Assembly: GCF_021155765.1 (NCBI RefSeq)
Contig: NC_060115.1
Span: 2,232,001 to 2,296,000 of the forward strand
Length of the DNA stretch: 64,000 bases
From: Diprion similis
Taxonomy: Eukaryota > Arthropoda > Insecta > Hymenoptera > Diprionidae
Reading direction: 5' to 3'
Position 1 is the stretch's first letter, and each line of letters starts with the position of its first letter. Shown here in pieces: positions 33,642 to 47,000 of this stretch. The notes under the pieces were generated by a model, which was not told the DNA's origin, ran no database searches, and saw only the letters and a list, made by a program, of their open reading frames with translations. A program made the translations under genes and the position numbers.

Positions 33642-36002
33642 TCACGAATTTTTATTCTGGAGCTGGGTCATCAGTGTAGCAGTTTCTTGTTTCATTTGCT
33701 TCAAATCCGCAGTAATTCTTTCAAGATTTGCCCCGACGTTTTTAGCTGATTCGGAATCTATCTGCAATGCGTGAAAAGAAAAAATTAGTACGTCAACAAT
33801 TCATGTGAAATTAAGTTATTTACAGAGAAACGTCTGCACTCCTTTTTACCTGTTCTTCTAAATCTCTTATTTCTCGCACTGTAGCCCCAGTTTCCTCTAC
33901 TAACGTTACAAGTTCTGCACAGTCTGAATGTAGAGTAGCCAATAGTTTGTAAGCTTTTCTCGAAGCCTCGTTTGTTTTTGCATCCTTAAAAATCAGTTCA
34001 TCCGCGACTGTGAACGACCTTTCCAATCGTCCAGTAAGGGTGTTTATATCCTTCTGTATCTCTCGAGTGTCAGCCAATACTTTGTCTATTTCGCACCTCT
34101 GTTTTCTTACGTTGTTGATTATTTCTAATATACGCTGAGTGTAGGCGGATCTGTTGACTTCTTTTGGTAATTTTGGTATCTCTGCAAGTAGCTGAGTACA
34201 TTGTTGATCTTTGTTACGAGATTCTTCGATGAGCTCCTTTTCTTTTTCTCTCAATAATCTTATTTCGTCCAATTTTTTGCGACTCGTGCTCTGTTTCAAA
34301 TTCAAAAAGCATGTATTAATTATATGACATCGTCTAAGTCAATTCGGGGACATTAAAAAAAGTATATGTTACTACTCACGGCTTTTGTCGAATACTTGGC
34401 TCTCTCGTCTCTGTATTTCTCCACCAACGGACGTCGATGCCGTTCCCACTGAGTTGCAAGATTAATTAATTTGTTAGCGCTAGCTTCAACCATTGCCTCT
34501 AATTTTTGAATGTTTTCTTCACCATTTGGAAGTAAATCATAAGTTCTAGCTTTGATTTTTCTCCTTTCCTCGGAATCCTTGACTTCTTTTTCTGCGTTAC
34601 TCAAAGTCACGTGCACTTGGGACAATTTTGACGATAATTGTTTCACGTTTACTTGAAGTTCATCTAAATTACTTCTCAAACTCTCACACTCTAATTTCAC
34701 TTGATCTATTTTCAATTCTCGCCTTTCTTCTCGACTCAATGACGTTACTGTCTCTGCACGTGTTTGGGTAACTGGAATCTTTTCTTCGCTTGGAGTATTC
34801 TGTGGAACAAAATTATATATCAATCGGTATGAAGAAAAATTATAATTCATGGCGTAAAAACAACATAATTAACTTTATTTACTTGTGAAAATTGCAATCT
34901 CTGATTCAAAGTAAACCTGCTCTGAACATCGTTTTTGCTGTACACCTTATCTTCCACTGTCTCGTCGTTCAATCTGTGCGTATCGAGCCACTGGAGCCTT
35001 TCGATAATATTAGTAGCAGACTCATGAATTAACTTAGCATTATGTGATACAAGAGAAGGCACAAGATATTCATCATCCGGTACTTGATCAGTGATTGGTT
35101 TCTGATAGTGAACACGATAGTCTTGGAAATCTGTAATAAGAATCATAACTTTGTATAAAAATTGCATCTCATGTGGAAAACAAATATTACCGTCTCCTAG
35201 GCCTTGGGTTGATATATCCAAGTCCACGCTCCGATATCGCCTATCTGTGCATCCCTTGTTTCTAACGCCACGTTTGTGACAATAGTGCGGTAGCCATGGG
35301 AGAGAAAGATCCCTGGAAACTGCCCCAGATATTTGACGTTCAAGCAGAGCAACTCTGCTAGTCGGTTCGTTTAAAGACTTGTCGCTTTCCTTAGGTAATT
35401 TTTCAATAAGGAACATGAACAATCGTCGAAGGTCGACCTCCGAGCTATAGAGGAACGTCTGGTAGCCAATATCGCCTCGATACCCAAGTTCCTAAAATAA
35501 AAATTTGCAAATGTTGCAAGTCAAATTATTTTTTGACACACCATTTCTTCCTTGACAGTATTACCGAGCATGCTTGAGCCAGTGTAGCCCCCAATCTAAA
35601 TCTAGCTGCCATGTTTGCAGGCACAATCGTGGAAATGCCGAGTCCAGGGCGAATGATATCCAGGCACCTAACGGTGGCCTCGACAACAAGTTCGGTGTTG
35701 AATCGGCCCAAGCTGGTCACATCTTCTTCGACGTTGCTGAAAATTTGTGGATTCAAATGAACGAATGAATGAAATTTTTTGGCCAAATTGCGTTACTTTG
35801 CCAAACACCCCCAGAGTTACAGAATATCAACAACGACCATCGTAAAAGTAGGTTAACAACAAAACCGGTACCACCCACTTTTCTGGACCATATAACGCGG
35901 GATGAAGGAGCAAGGAAGGGTTACGGGATCATTCGGCGATCGGTGCACTCACCAGCCGATTTGTCGCAGGGAATGAATAATAATGTTGTCAACCTCCTCC
36001 AT
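33642..36002 (-). CDS. CCDC22: Coiled-coil domain-containing protein 22 (CCDC22), 7 exons
   Basis: Subunit of the COMMD/CCDC22/CCDC93 (CCC) complex, which works with Retriever and WASH in endosomal recycling; also linked to NF-kB control (family knowledge). Exons in gene order: 36002-35953, 35736-35565, 35491-35191, 35130-34883, 34799-34380, 34290-33850, 33761-33642. All are GT-AG with consistent phases, giving 583 aa (human 627). The N-terminus MEEVDNIIIHSLRQIG begins the calponin-homology-like NN-CH domain, followed by FNTELVVEATVRCLDI, RFRLGATLAQACSELGYRGD and TFLYSSEVDLRRLFMFLIEK (about 1-115). A divergent linker follows. Residues about 260-583 are coiled coil and contain ERHRRPLVEKYRDERAK, YTQRILEIINNVRKQ, TVADELIFKDAK and VREIRDLEEQ. 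The start ATG matches the family N-terminus exactly in position. Confidence 0.95.
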
Positions 36003-36973
36003 GGCACATGAGTGCACGAACCGACGTGAAAATAGGGCGAAGATTCAGAGGCCGCCTCGTATTCTTCGTCTTCTGATTCTAACCTCTGTCGACGACCAAA
36101 CTGTCATATATAACTGTCAGGAGGTTGCGAGACGAGGCTAACAGATGGCGCGGCTTGACAATCGAGTCGTGCTTGGCATAGACGTAATACGAAATAGAGT
36201 AGACAACAAGATGCAGGGGAAGAGTTGTGCGGATAGAAAGAGAAAGAAAATCAAGCACGGGGTATATACGGTAATGTTCATTAATGCTTTCGGCTTCTGA
36301 CTAACTTGTTTCCGATCCAAAATAAAATGCCAGCTCGATTCTATATGAGCCAACGTGAGAGATTGGGAGTCATTTTTGCATAATTTAGATAGAATCGAGT
36401 TCACATTTTGTTTTGGACTGAAAAAAAATTAGCCGGAATCTCAAGGTTCTAATGAACAATGCTGTATCTATGTCCATCTATCCTTGTTTGCATACGTATT
36501 TAGGCATGCGCACAACGCACCGCGCCTGATCTGGTAGAAAAAAATAGTCGAGGGTACATCACTCTCTGTTTTTATCGACAAACCGACTGTACACATGACT
36601 ACGCACTCTATCAGTTATTATTTCTATGGCGGAGAGGAGATCAGTGGTCGCAATCGAGACGCGAACCGAATCGACGTATCGTCGAATGATTCGTTCAGTC
36701 AGTAGCCAACTTCGGGGCGTCGTGGAAAGATCAATTATTCTTAACAGAGAGAGGAACGTCTCGTTCGTGTCAACATCAGCTGTCGTTTCGCTCTCGTGTG
36801 AAATGACAGTTGTACCGAGAATGTGTCCACCAATTCGGTTGAATAATAATCACGTGCGTGAGTGAGTGAGAGAGCGGCCTCAATCCTATAAATCGGATAT
36901 TATATCCAAAACAAGGAGGTAAACCGCGAACGAATAAGTAAAACGTGTGTGACACCTAAAAAGCTGTAGGAAA
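36003..36973. promoter_or_regulatory. Divergent intergenic region between CCDC22 and DENND5
   Basis: There are 971 bp between two outward-facing start codons, so it must carry the 5' UTRs and promoters of both genes, unless either has a remote non-coding exon. No open frame here looks real. Short initiator-like words such as TCAGT occur at 36695-36705, but none is decisive. Direct repeats of GAGTGAGTGAGAGAG type lie near 36860-36873. The layout fits a bidirectional promoter; that is inference. Confidence 0.45.
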
Positions 36974-39900
36974 ATGAACGGGAGTCTGGATATGATTCGG
37001 GCTCCGGAACAGCACCCGTCGCGATTCGCGGATTACTTTGTCATCTGTGGATTGGACCAGGACTCGGGCCTAGAGCCGGACAGATTTTTCGGTGAGTATC
37101 GCTTAAAATCAGTTCCTTGTCTCATACATAAGTAAATTATGCCTCTGGAGGTATTTACATTGGGGCCAAGTATTTGTGAATGTATAATCTACTCGTGTGC
37201 TCTACTATAATACGAGCTGCCTGCCGGATGGCCTCTGAACCGTGACGAACGGAGTTTCAAACTCGTCTCTATTTCACCAACAATACAATGGCTCGCATTG
37301 TTGCACCGTCTGTAGCGTTAATTATTTCAAAGTTTAACTTGGGTTGACCAAACTCCGTCGTGTCAACGTGTCTCCGTGCATTGCGTAATCGCGAAACCAC
37401 ATGAAATTGCGTAATAGATTCGTAACATGTTACAGTTTTGATAAACGTAATAAGATATGGTGCAAAAATGTAATAGAGAGAGGGGAATAAGTGCACGCGG
37501 ATTTCTCTGTAACTCTGTAACCTCCTTTCTAGATTTAAATGCCGTTATCTCTCATTGTCAGCCGCCGCTTAAACTCTTAAACTTTCCTCCCGAATTTATT
37601 AACGAGATACCGCAATGTAGTAGCGACAGAGTGTAGCAAAATTTTTTTTATAACGTTTTGGCTACAGTGGAAAGGCGATATGCCACAGGGTAAAAAAATA
37701 ATGCAAAAAACAGTTATTTATACCACACGAGAGCAGAAATTATTCACGCTTATGGTCGTCACACTTTCGGGCAGAAATGTTGACAAGTTTGAAAGTAAAG
37801 CAGCAGCTGAATGAAAAATTATCGCGAAAATACGTTTCCGCGAATCCCGCGCGCTTACAAGCGCGCGAAACAAAAAGGCGCGAAAGCTACTATCACAAAT
37901 TGCGTGCGATTAACGATCGGTAGTAACAAGTTGCGAACGAAATCAGGGAGCGAAGCGATGCATTGTCTATAAAAAGTCTTTACGCCGCCTCAAAAATTCA
38001 CCGATATCCCCCATACGCTGATTTTTCGTGACACATATAAGCTTATTTGTAGAACCGTTACGCTCCGAAAGCCTCAGAGGATAGACAAAGAATCGTGCCT
38101 AATCACGAATGAACTTTGAAAGACTGCAGCGACGGAAATGAGGTCCGTTTTTAAAACGATCAGAGACAAAGAAAATATTTTTACCAACATTTATCACGCT
38201 TTGTTACATTTTTCATGCTCCTTTTCCCTTATCCATTTCTCTCCTTCTCTCTCTCTCTATCTCTCTCATTTTCGCTTGTCGCATTTATATATCATACAAT
38301 GTTACGTGTTCATATTACATACTCACGTGTAATAAAACAGACGGCTTGCAGCTTGGAGCGTGCTGAGCTAAGGATAAAAAGAATATAATTATATATCTCG
38401 CCGCGTGTTCGCTAATTAATATCAATTACTCGTACGTTTGACTGACTGGTGTCTACTAGCTATCTACCACAAAGTCGTGAGTGGAATTTTTCCTCACACG
38501 TCGAATCTATATTCTTCCAATTTTTCGGCAAAACTGTGACCACTTTTTTGTCTGCAAATTATTCTTGACATATTTGCAATATACTTACCCCCCTGGAACA
38601 GGAAATGTGAAAAAAGCTTATCGGAAGTTGTTTCTTCCCACGGTTTTTTCTATCTTCTTTCGATTCTACATTCTTCTTTTTCCGCTTTTTGAAACTATGC
38701 TTGTAATACATACGTGCGTCGTGCACCATAACGTAGAATGTTAAACTCTAAAAGTATCCCCTTTCATGCGGGTGCAGCAGCCGGAGTTTGACCTGGGATG
38801 CTGTGTGTGCAGTCTTCGAAAAATAAGAAAAGAAAAATCTCAAGTCCCCTCTCACCGAAAATATACTTTTACACTCGTCTATATAAACTAGGGGTAATAA
38901 GGATGAAATTTGGCCTAGGTATTTCCGTTCCCTCCTCCACCACCTTCGCTTTCAGAGACGCAGCTGTACCATCAATTTTCCCTTATTCGCGTTACACACT
39001 ATAATGTAACTATGCATAGGGCGTTCGACGACAATTCGGTAAACGTGGACCATGACGTTTTTCAATTTTATCAAGATTTTTTCTTTTTTCGTCACTTGTC
39101 TTTATCTTTTGAATTTTGTATGTTTTCAGGGTCGTATTAAAGTAGAAACAAATCCTTGACGAAATTGAAAAATGTCACCGTTAACCGTTTACCGAGTTGG
39201 CGTAGAATGCCCCATATATATGTATACACATGTATATATCCGTTTTCGAAACTTACCCTGAGAAGAAAAAGCCGTAAACTCGGTCCTGCGATATTCCGCT
39301 CTTTGGTTCTGCGACTCGAGAAACTCGAGGAAGAAAGAAGTCTGGGAAACCGTCTCGACAAAAGCGGGGCGATCGGTTTTTGGAATTTTCTTTTGAAAGA
39401 TTCTTTCGCCTAGACGCAGCTGATGCACAGCACAGCGTGATATCTTTATTGATAAAATACGAGGGGCGAGACGATTACAATGGGCAAACATGGACTAGCC
39501 CAGATCAACGGTATTTATGCCCACGCGAGGTATACTCATTGAACAAATACGGATGGGCCGCAAGCCCATCGCAGGCTGATTCAGATATGCTGGAAATACT
39601 TCCGAAAATGGATTCGACGCAAAGATCGACCAGAAAATTAGTTCTTTACTATACTATATAGATATATTAGGGTGGGTTAAAAGAAATAACTTTTTTTTTT
39701 TTTTTTTTCGTTAGTTACCATGAGAATATCGTTCAAGATGATGAAAAAAAAATTTTGTAAAAGTTTGAACTCTTAATATTAATATTAAGAGGTTCCTATT
39801 TGCGATTTTCTATATCCTTTTGTTCTTTTGTTTATTTTGGCGTTGTATTACTCAACAACGGATTGACGTATCGTAAAGAACAATACACATTTTTGTAAGA

Positions 39901-42900
39901 AATTGAACGATCTACAAAAAAGGTCTCTTGAGATTTTTTCGTAAATCTATTGGTTCAAAAGTTATTTGAGGTTAAAAGTTAGTTATGTTAAATTTCACGA
40001 TTTTATTCATTTCCACTATGAAATAATGGTTGAAACTGATAAAAAAAATTATAATATCCCTTAAAGTTTGTGTTATCTTCTTTACTAAAATATTGAAATT
40101 ATCCCAAAAGTTCTGACTACTTCACAAGAAATAAGTTTTTAACGTAAACCATAAACACAAAATTTACATTTTTATCAACTTTTGAACGAGTAGATTTACG
40201 AAAAAATCGCAGAAGACCTTTTTCGTAGATCATTTGATTTACTATAAAAACATGTATTGCTCTTTACGATACATCAATTCGTTGTTGAGTAATAAAATTC
40301 CAAAATGAAAAACAAAAAACAAATTTTCCCGTGTTATTTAAACGCGAAATGAAAAATCGCAAACAAGTACCTCATAATAATAATATTAAGAGCTAAAACT
40401 TTTACAGAATATTTTTTTTTTCGTCATCTTAAACCATATTTTCTCGCCGAATAACGGACAAAAAAATAGTCGTTTTTTTTTTTTGCTCACCGTAATATAT
40501 ATTATATCTACTCGAAATTTCCTTAATTCAGACGTTTCTTTACATCCTGCAGACTTTCCGAGCGGGTTTAGTAGATTAAATCGGTTATTAGGCCTGCGAA
40601 CCGTGCGCTCGTTTATTGTTGGTCCGGAGTCCCTCTTCTAATTACGTAAGACCTTTCGGGTGTGCTTAATCGTCGCGGCCACTGCTCGAATGGATAGAGG
40701 TTTTACAGCCGTGCAAGGTAATTATTAATACCCCCGCGAGGGTTATTGTACGGACTCTTAATTATGAACGGCTTGTTTTATTTACAAATCTTGACTTGAA
40801 TTGTAATTCATAAGCGTGCCGCGCGTTCGGTTTGTCTTCAATTTTTCATTAGAACGCGGTGTTAACAATATTGCTTTGAATTTTTGTACGCAGTATTGGA
40901 TGTATCGCGGTTTTTGGTCTCATGTGCAGCGGTATGACCACATGTATTGTATGTATATGTTTGTTTCCTTGACCACATCGCGTACGCATATTTATTATGT
41001 ATATATCTATATAATTATTATCGCTTTGACGTATGGTTACAAAAATTACTTTGACGAGGAAAATTATACCGGACGAAATGCAATAACAATGAGTATATTA
41101 ATTACAGGTTAAACAATATGTGTACATGTGATATCGCAAAAGAAATTTTTTTCGTAAACTTCTAACGGTATCTTTGAAAATATTAGAACTTAGCACCTGA
41201 CTAATACGAAAATCAGTATTAAAAAATCTTCTTTGGCGGAAAAATCCGATTTCACGATGTTTTGGTATTTTTTCGATTTTATAGATTTCGATTTTCGTTG
41301 AATCCAATTGATGATGATGGTTTAATAAACTAATAAACGATCAAGAGATCGAGAAAAGACTATGATCTCAACAGGGTCAAAAATTTCATCAGAATTGCGC
41401 TGGGAGCGAGATTTCGGAGTTACAAATAAAATGTGTGATCTTTACGTAGATATTTTAACTAAAATATCAATTTGAAGTTGGTTACGCTCAAAACTTTTGT
41501 CCTAACCACGTGTTAACGAATGTTACCAATTACAAGAAAATAATACCAGATGAATAAAATTGATCTTCTTTAGCGCAGCATCCTATACATAAATCAATGT
41601 GCTTGCATATAATTTGAACACTTTTGGTCAAATACAAATTGCATTAATATATCATCGGAAAAATCCTGGTTCAAGCCGAAATTTTGAGGACTCCAATTTT
41701 TATGGAACTATTTTTCATCGTTCCATAATATATCCTGAAAGGTCCAACTTCTAGCTCTGGCAAAGTCGTGGAATTTGATGTTTTGATGTTTACATACGTT
41801 CCTAAAATTATAAATAATGACTCAGACTCGATATGGAGGAATCCATATTCTCATATACGTTCTACTGAAAATCGCGAAGCAATAAATTTCTCTCGAAGGA
41901 AAACCATGATTGATCTGAAATGTCCCACGTTACATATACAATATTGCAATACTATACGTATGCGATACATATTAACACAAACCCTCAATCATCGGCGTCT
42001 TACGCACAAAGTTGAGTTTTATTACGACGTCACTTATCCAACATTTTATCTAAACTCCACTGCCTACCAAAGCATTTGTTTCCTCAAGGCGAGCACTCTG
42101 ATGTAAAATGGAAAAGGAGTCTTCTCCCTCTGGAAATATTCTCAACCCTCGGAAAACAAGAAATAGCAGTATTATTATTAATAACCGTACAGCGACGCTG
42201 ATATTAATAATGTAAAGAAAAGATAAGTAATTTTAATTTCATGCATGCGTATGATTTTATCTTATCACTCAGGTTTCTCTGGTTATGTATAAATAAACTG
42301 GAGTTTAAATTAAAGGATGATCTCTTTTTGACCTAAAATATCCCGTTCGATTCTCTTCTGCTAATTTTATCGTTATTTTTGATTTTCCAAGTATTATTTA
42401 AGGCAATATCTGTGCTCCCTAGGGTTCAAGAGGTCGGCGGGGTTCGATTCATCTCTCTAAAGTCGCGATTAAATTTCACACCCTCGGAGAGAAGTCGGGG
42501 TTGCATAAATTCATACTTCTTTATACACGTGTCGAGACCTAGACGCGAGAATGTAACATCAGACAGCGTCCTTTCACTGCCTTTTCCTTATCAAACGACG
42601 TGACGCGGCGGCGGGCGAGTCGAGGGAAAGGTTCTCGAGGGTTGAAGGGCATCCTGGGTAATCTTTCAAGGGCTTCGAACCCCTTCTCTCTCCGTCTCTC
42701 TTCCTCTCTGTGTCTCCTGCTCCTCCAATTCCACGCAGAGTCGAAAAGCGAAGGTGGCTGACGGCTGACACCGCGCCGTTATTACAGACGCGTTTAATCC
42801 ACCCTGAAGAATTCCGCGTCCAAACCCGGACCATCATCTCGCATGACAAATTACCAACCCGACAGAGCCGTCAATATGAATTTTCACGTCATCGCTTTTG

Positions 42901-43961
42901 GGGATGATAATTATTTCAACTTTTGAGGAAAAAACCTCACGTTCGTCTCCCTGCTTTTCAATTCATCTCGTGTATTTTTAGCTACCGTTCATAGACTTCG
43001 TTTTTCTGGCCAGATACAGAGAAGACTTAAATGCGAACCACATGATGCACCGCTTACACTCGTACGAGCAAAAATAACTAACAAGGAAACAGGCTATTCC
43101 GATCTAACCACGCGGTCCTGAACCGTTTACTGCATTACTTCAAGGTTGACGTTGATATGCGCAGATCTGATTGTCAGAGGGAAGAAAACTCACCGACTAC
43201 GATCAGTGAGGTGCATTGTCCTCTTCTACTCTGCGGCGCTGCGCAGATGCAGCCTGTTTATACGCGTCCTCCTACGTACGCCCATATAACGAAACTGGAA
43301 ATAAACGAATCGGCCAATTCATATTCCCCTTCGTCCGTCCTTCATTTTACGCAAATTTCACTCTATCCCACAGCAATTCGCACTGCAATTATAATACGCA
43401 CAAAATTAATTAATTCTAATTTTAAACAAACCTCCGAGTATTTTGCAAGCATATAATAGGTAACAATAAGTGAACGGGGTGCCTATGATGACATCGTGTT
43501 GCGAAGAAGGATTAGAGGGGGGGGGGGGGGGCAGGGGTTGGGCTACGCAGTCTGCAGGGGTTGTCGAGTGGGTCTGATTCATATTGTCGTCGTTAGGCTG
43601 CGGAGTAAGTACGCGGGCATGAACTCGGTGGTGAAAAGGTTCGTTCGACTCCCTCGTTGTCGGAGAGAGGCATTAGAGGGAAGGAGAAAGCGCGACAGAT
43701 CGATACTTTCTTACCACAGTTAGTATGTACGTAGAGTATAACCGTTTCCCTACCCCTGTGTGTGTTGTCCTCCTCGCTTGCTATTTATTGTTGGCCTCGC
43801 TCATTTTCCACGGGGGATGACGCGGAGGTCCAACGCCGTCATTCTTACGCCCACACCTCGAATTAAACATTTCTTTATACGCCACCTGTTCACTCGCCGA
43901 ATGCTGTATAATTCCAATTTCCCGGGAGACGGAAATTTTCACTCAGGTTCTCATGATTATT

Positions 43962-44014
<53 letters not shown>

Positions 44015-47000
44015 TATATGTTTATGTGGAATATCATTAATTTATACGTAAAAATTTATCAAGTATTTTGGTGTACCTAGTTGTTCTACTTTACGACGAT
44101 TTATTGAAGTGTGGTGAAAATTTTCGCCAATGTTTATCGGAGATAAACACCAATTGCCAAGTTTATAATGATTGTACGGTACGTGCATACCTTCGTAACA
44201 TTCAAAGAAATTACCGAAGAAATTTGCTAATGTTTCTAGGTTGTTTGGAACGACTTTGCAGACTCGTTTTATTCTGGTAAAATGCCGTGAGAGAAGAGGG
44301 AATTATTCAAATTACAAAATTGTTCATACTCACTCGAGTTGTCATTTGAATTCATTATTTATAAAGTTCATCGAATAAATATGCACTCTATATACGACGA
44401 TATTTATGCGGAGAGTTGTTCTCTTGTAGAATAATTAACAATATGTCAGACTTTGCGGCAGAGCCAGATGCAGAGAATTTGAAATCACATGCATTAAATT
44501 CGCTTTCTCTCTCTCTATCTCGAAAACTCTGCCATGCCCGTCTTCCTTCGTATGGATATATCTCATACGTATATATATATATGTATATATATAGATCCGA
44601 AGCTTTATATACGTATACCACTACCAGCAATATATAAAGTTTCGGATCGTTGAGAAATCGATTTGCAATTCAATTCAAGAGCCGGACGGGGACAGATTAA
44701 GAAGCTGATAGCTTCGAGCAATTGATTGACCGGAAATAGAATTTTCCCGCCTCTCGGGAATTTTGTAATTGTCGAAAAAAATTCAAAATACGAATGAATT
44801 TTTCCTACGTCGACGTCTGCCTGTAATCGTGTTAATCGACTAACCATTAGTTGCGGGTCAAAATTGACTAGTTGAAAGGATAGTTCTCAGAATTCTAAAT
44901 CTGACAATGATAATCTCTACAGATAATGTTTTGATCATTTAAAGAATTAGCAGAAAAAAAAAATTGTATAAATAAATAAATTATGTAACGCGGTATCGTG
45001 ACAAATCGATAAACGACACAGTTTCGTATTCTGTATTATCTTGTCCTGAGAAATGTCTCGACTTTTATTCTACCATACAAGAAGAAGTCGACGTGGTTTC
45101 CGTGGTCCCGTGTAGCCTTCGGGTTTTTGGCCATTGCCCACTATTTCCTCTTCCCCTCCTCACATCTTTTATATCCTTATCTCCTTGGCAATCGTTTCGA
45201 CAACTCATCCCCTTTCAGCCGTAGTGGAGACGGAGCTTGTAGACCGCCGAAGCAATTGCTAAAGCCATTCTCCTCTCCCTTTAATCCAATGCGCTGCTGG
45301 TATCTATACAGAAGTAGCTATTGGCTTGATTAAATGCAATACATCGAGGCGTCATAATGTTTTAGACGAAATGTTACGAAACGGCGCTACATCCGATAAG
45401 AATTCTCATCATTTTCGTGTGTCGGGGATGCGGGGAGGGAAAAAAACAATTTTGAATTGCGGAGAGGCGAAGAGAATCGACAGTATTAACGATGGCGGAC
45501 GGAGTGCGGTTGCACGATCGAATTGTTACGGATCGTTTGATAAGGACTCCGCCTTCACGAGTTCAAGACTCTCGAGCGTGTCAAATAGGGTTCGCTTCTT
45601 CTTGTTGGAAGCTCGACAACGCGTGCAGCATTGAACGTGGCGTTACGCCAACTGCAAAGAAATTTTTTCTCCAGAATTACCGTTCTCCGCATGAGCAGTG
45701 AAACTGGGATAAAAAAAATACAAAAATACTAAGAAGAAGGAGAAAAGAATCGAAAAAAAAGACACGGAGTAAAGTAAGAAGTTTTATGCCGCCTGTCGCT
45801 GTAAGCCTGCTAGGAGTAAAATATACGTCCGAGTCAGCTTCTGCATCTGATCTGACACCTCATCTTCGTTCTTCTGTTTCTTGTACTTTTTTCTTTTCCT
45901 CTCGTTGCACGTATTGTACCGTTGATAATTTACCGTCAATTAATTACTCTGATCATTATACGCCGACTTTAAGCAGTCGTGCAGTAGCTTTAAATCGAAC
46001 TTTACATTGATAAATTAAATAGCTGTTTCAAGGCACCAATTACTTCTTTGAAACAAACTCAGTAATCGCGTACACAACACGTGACACAGCACAACGAGAC
46101 AACCGCGGCTCTTTTTTAACATCTGTAATCAGCTTGTGCGCTGGGGGCTGATAACCTTGGGCGAAGGGTTAAAGGTCACCTTGTAAATCTCCTCTTTCTT
46201 CTTCTCTTTCTCCTTTTCTTTCTCTCATCCTCTCCGTTGAACAAAAGCGAAAGACTTACTACCTGCACGCTTTCATTATCACGCTCTAGCGCGAAACCTA
46301 CGGTGAATATCAGGGAGGAACCCAATTACACAAAGTGTACTCCGAAATCGTGAGGTTTATCTTGTATATCGCAGTATTTCTCCCCACGTGTTGTATGTAC
46401 AATACAAGCGGAAATTCGACTGTCGATTTTTGATCCGCACCCTGGTAGTTGGAGGGCGGTTTTCTGTCCCTTTAGAGTGGAAATTCATGGTATTAACGAT
46501 CGAGCCATGTTCTCATTGAACTTCCTTCTTCGGCGGTGACAGAATTGCACGCTGGACGAATCGCTTAACGTCTGGCTCGTTGCCGAACTTCGACTCGCGG
46601 AATCTGACGTTGTTTTGCGGTGCGGGCGACGAACGAATGGCGAACGCAAGAGGAGACCACGGAGGTCTTTGACCCTTAGGGAAAAAAACCGAAGGAGGAA
46701 ATGTCGTGGCTGATGCAGCGGTGAGGAATTAACAACCTGCTTCTGGTCTATTGCTGGATGCTGCAGGTCTGGCTCAATGGATTTTATGGTTTTAGCACGG
46801 CACGCACGGGGCGATCGGATGGTACCTAAATGCTTGAACTTGAATCGACGCTACGTGATGCAGTCTGCTCGTTTCGATTGGACGTTGAAAACATTCTAAT
46901 CATCGAGGCTGCAAGGCCAATTATCAGCCTGTTGTGGTAATTGCTTAGAAGGCCAGTGTCGTCGAGTAAACTACTGAAAAAGTAGAAATATCCTCCGCGT

